A DNA stretch of 64,000 nucleotides. Source: JAEZBP01 sp963832725. GTDB lineage: Bacteria; Myxococcota_A; Polyangia; Polyangiales; Sandaracinaceae. This document shows positions 63,404 through 64,000 of this stretch, one piece after another (the first letter of the stretch is position 1; every line of letters begins with the position of its first letter). The notes under the pieces are model-generated. The model worked only from the letters and a program-made list of their open reading frames with translations, made no database searches and was not told the origin of the DNA. The translations under genes and the position numbers were made by a program. The DNA lies in assembly GCA_963832725.1 (NCBI GenBank), contig CAWHVG010000005.1, positions 2,790,001 to 2,854,000 of the forward strand. The letters run 5' to 3'.

Positions 63404-64000
63404 GTGCTGAAGCTGTCCACACCCGAGCCGGCCGAGAGCGGCCTGAGCCCCGATCAACGCCGCGCCGCCATCGCGTTCGCGGAGGCGATCATCCCCGGTA
63501 CCGACCGCATCCGCGCGGCGGACGAGCGGACCGTCGCCCGGACCGAGCAAGTGGTGGAGCATATGTCTCCGCTGGTCGCCCGCGTCTGGCGGACGGGGAT
63601 GGCCGCCCTGGATCGCGCGGCGGTGCTCCGCACCGGGCGGCGTTTCGCCAACCTCTCCGAGCCCGAGCAGCAGCGGCTCCTGGCCCGCTGGGAGAAGGAT
63701 CCGATCCTGCGCACGCCGCTCAACGCGGTGGCGTTCGCCTACAAGTTCACCCACTTCGACACGCGGGACGTCTACGAGTCGCTCGGCGGCCGCCTGAACG
63801 TCGTCAGCAACATGGAGGAGCCGCGCTGGCTCTCCCAGATCTTCGACGCGAGCGAGTGGGACGCGGCCGAGACCATCGAGTGTGAGGTGGTCGTGGTCGG
63901 CACCGGCGCGGGCGGCGCGGTGGTCGGCAAGGAGCTGGCGGACCGCGGCCACGCGGTCGTGTTCGTGGAAGAGGGCGGCCATCACCGCCGCGACGACTTC
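63404..64000 (+). CDS. GMC-type oxidoreductase, N-terminal part (cut by window edge)
   Basis: 199 residues from the GTG at 63404 to the window end. Residues 1-110 form a helical domain (DQRRAAIAFAEAIIPGTDRI, FANLSEPEQQRLLARWEKDP) like gluconate dehydrogenase subunit 3-type modules. From about 160 the FAD-binding Rossmann motif appears: VVVVGTGAGGAVVGKELADR, then VVFVEEGGHH. The full enzyme should be over 500 residues and oxidise an alcohol or sterol-like substrate. The fused N-terminal helical domain is a known bacterial arrangement. Confidence 0.88.
   Translation, partial: MLKLSTPEPAESGLSPDQRRAAIAFAEAIIPGTDRIRAADERTVARTEQVVEHMSPLVARVWRTGMAALDRAAVLRTGRRFANLSEPEQQRLLARWEKDPILRTPLNAVAFAYKFTHFDTRDVYESLGGRLNVVSNMEEPRWLSQIFDASEWDAAETIECEVVVVGTGAGGAVVGKELADRGHAVVFVEEGGHHRRDDF

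Overview
The window is about 64 kb of very GC-rich bacterial DNA (roughly 70%) with short intergenic gaps and genes on both strands. Five Hanks-type Ser/Thr kinases (one a giant kinase-ATPase-TPR protein), Cys-rich lipoproteins with Asp-Gly-Cys repeats, stand-alone receiver and STAS-like proteins and many secreted proteins of unknown function point to a myxobacterium-like member of the Myxococcota, probably the Polyangia/Sandaracinus side. This is inferred from gene content only. No rRNA, tRNA, CRISPR array, complete insertion sequence or replication origin was found.

Layout. 1-5.4 kb: gene debris (an Rpn-type nuclease tail, a double-frameshifted small gene), an ankyrin/WD40 protein that runs head-on into a TPR-like membrane protein, and an unknown gene. 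5.4-9.5 kb: a 41-bp tandem repeat, plsX, a TVP38-family membrane protein with a duplicated 3' end, DUF4202 and a glutathione transferase. 9.5-15.4 kb: a kinase, then an MBOAT O-acyltransferase operon with two SGNH proteins, probably for cell-surface polysaccharide acylation. 15.6-22.4 kb: TPR protein, methyltransferase, receiver protein, an HhH/nuclease-inhibitor-like lipoprotein, a membrane protein and MgtE. 22.7-29.1 kb: the most unusual locus, an ectoine-synthase-like domain fused to an ATP-grasp ligase, translationally coupled to an M20 peptidase, with a DMP19/HEAT protein and a CocE-type hydrolase beside it.

29.4-37.5 kb: zinc-ribbon membrane protein, amidohydrolase, a cereblon-like CULT-domain protein, an SDR, and ABHD18-like hydrolase coupled to a PknK-like kinase. 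37.5-48.2 kb: Cys-rich lipoprotein, two 'secreted protein + membrane kinase' modules, an MscS-type channel, and three short CTAG-ended inverted-repeat elements of two families. 48.3-57 kb: SpoIIAA/STAS-like and TerB-like proteins, a GNAT-nitrilase fusion, a GH1 glycosidase, thioredoxin, EVE protein, ExbD, an outer-membrane protein and an SDR. 57.1-64 kb: a flotillin-flotillin-NfeD-like operon, a YkgJ-type cysteine cluster protein, another kinase and the start of a GMC oxidoreductase.

Two general properties stand out. About fifteen genes carry frameshifts that a single-base change would repair; this looks more like residual assembly indels than decay, and product calls for these genes assume repair. 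Minisatellite-like repeats also sit repeatedly at gene 3' ends, in two cases carrying copies of the gene's own stop codon.
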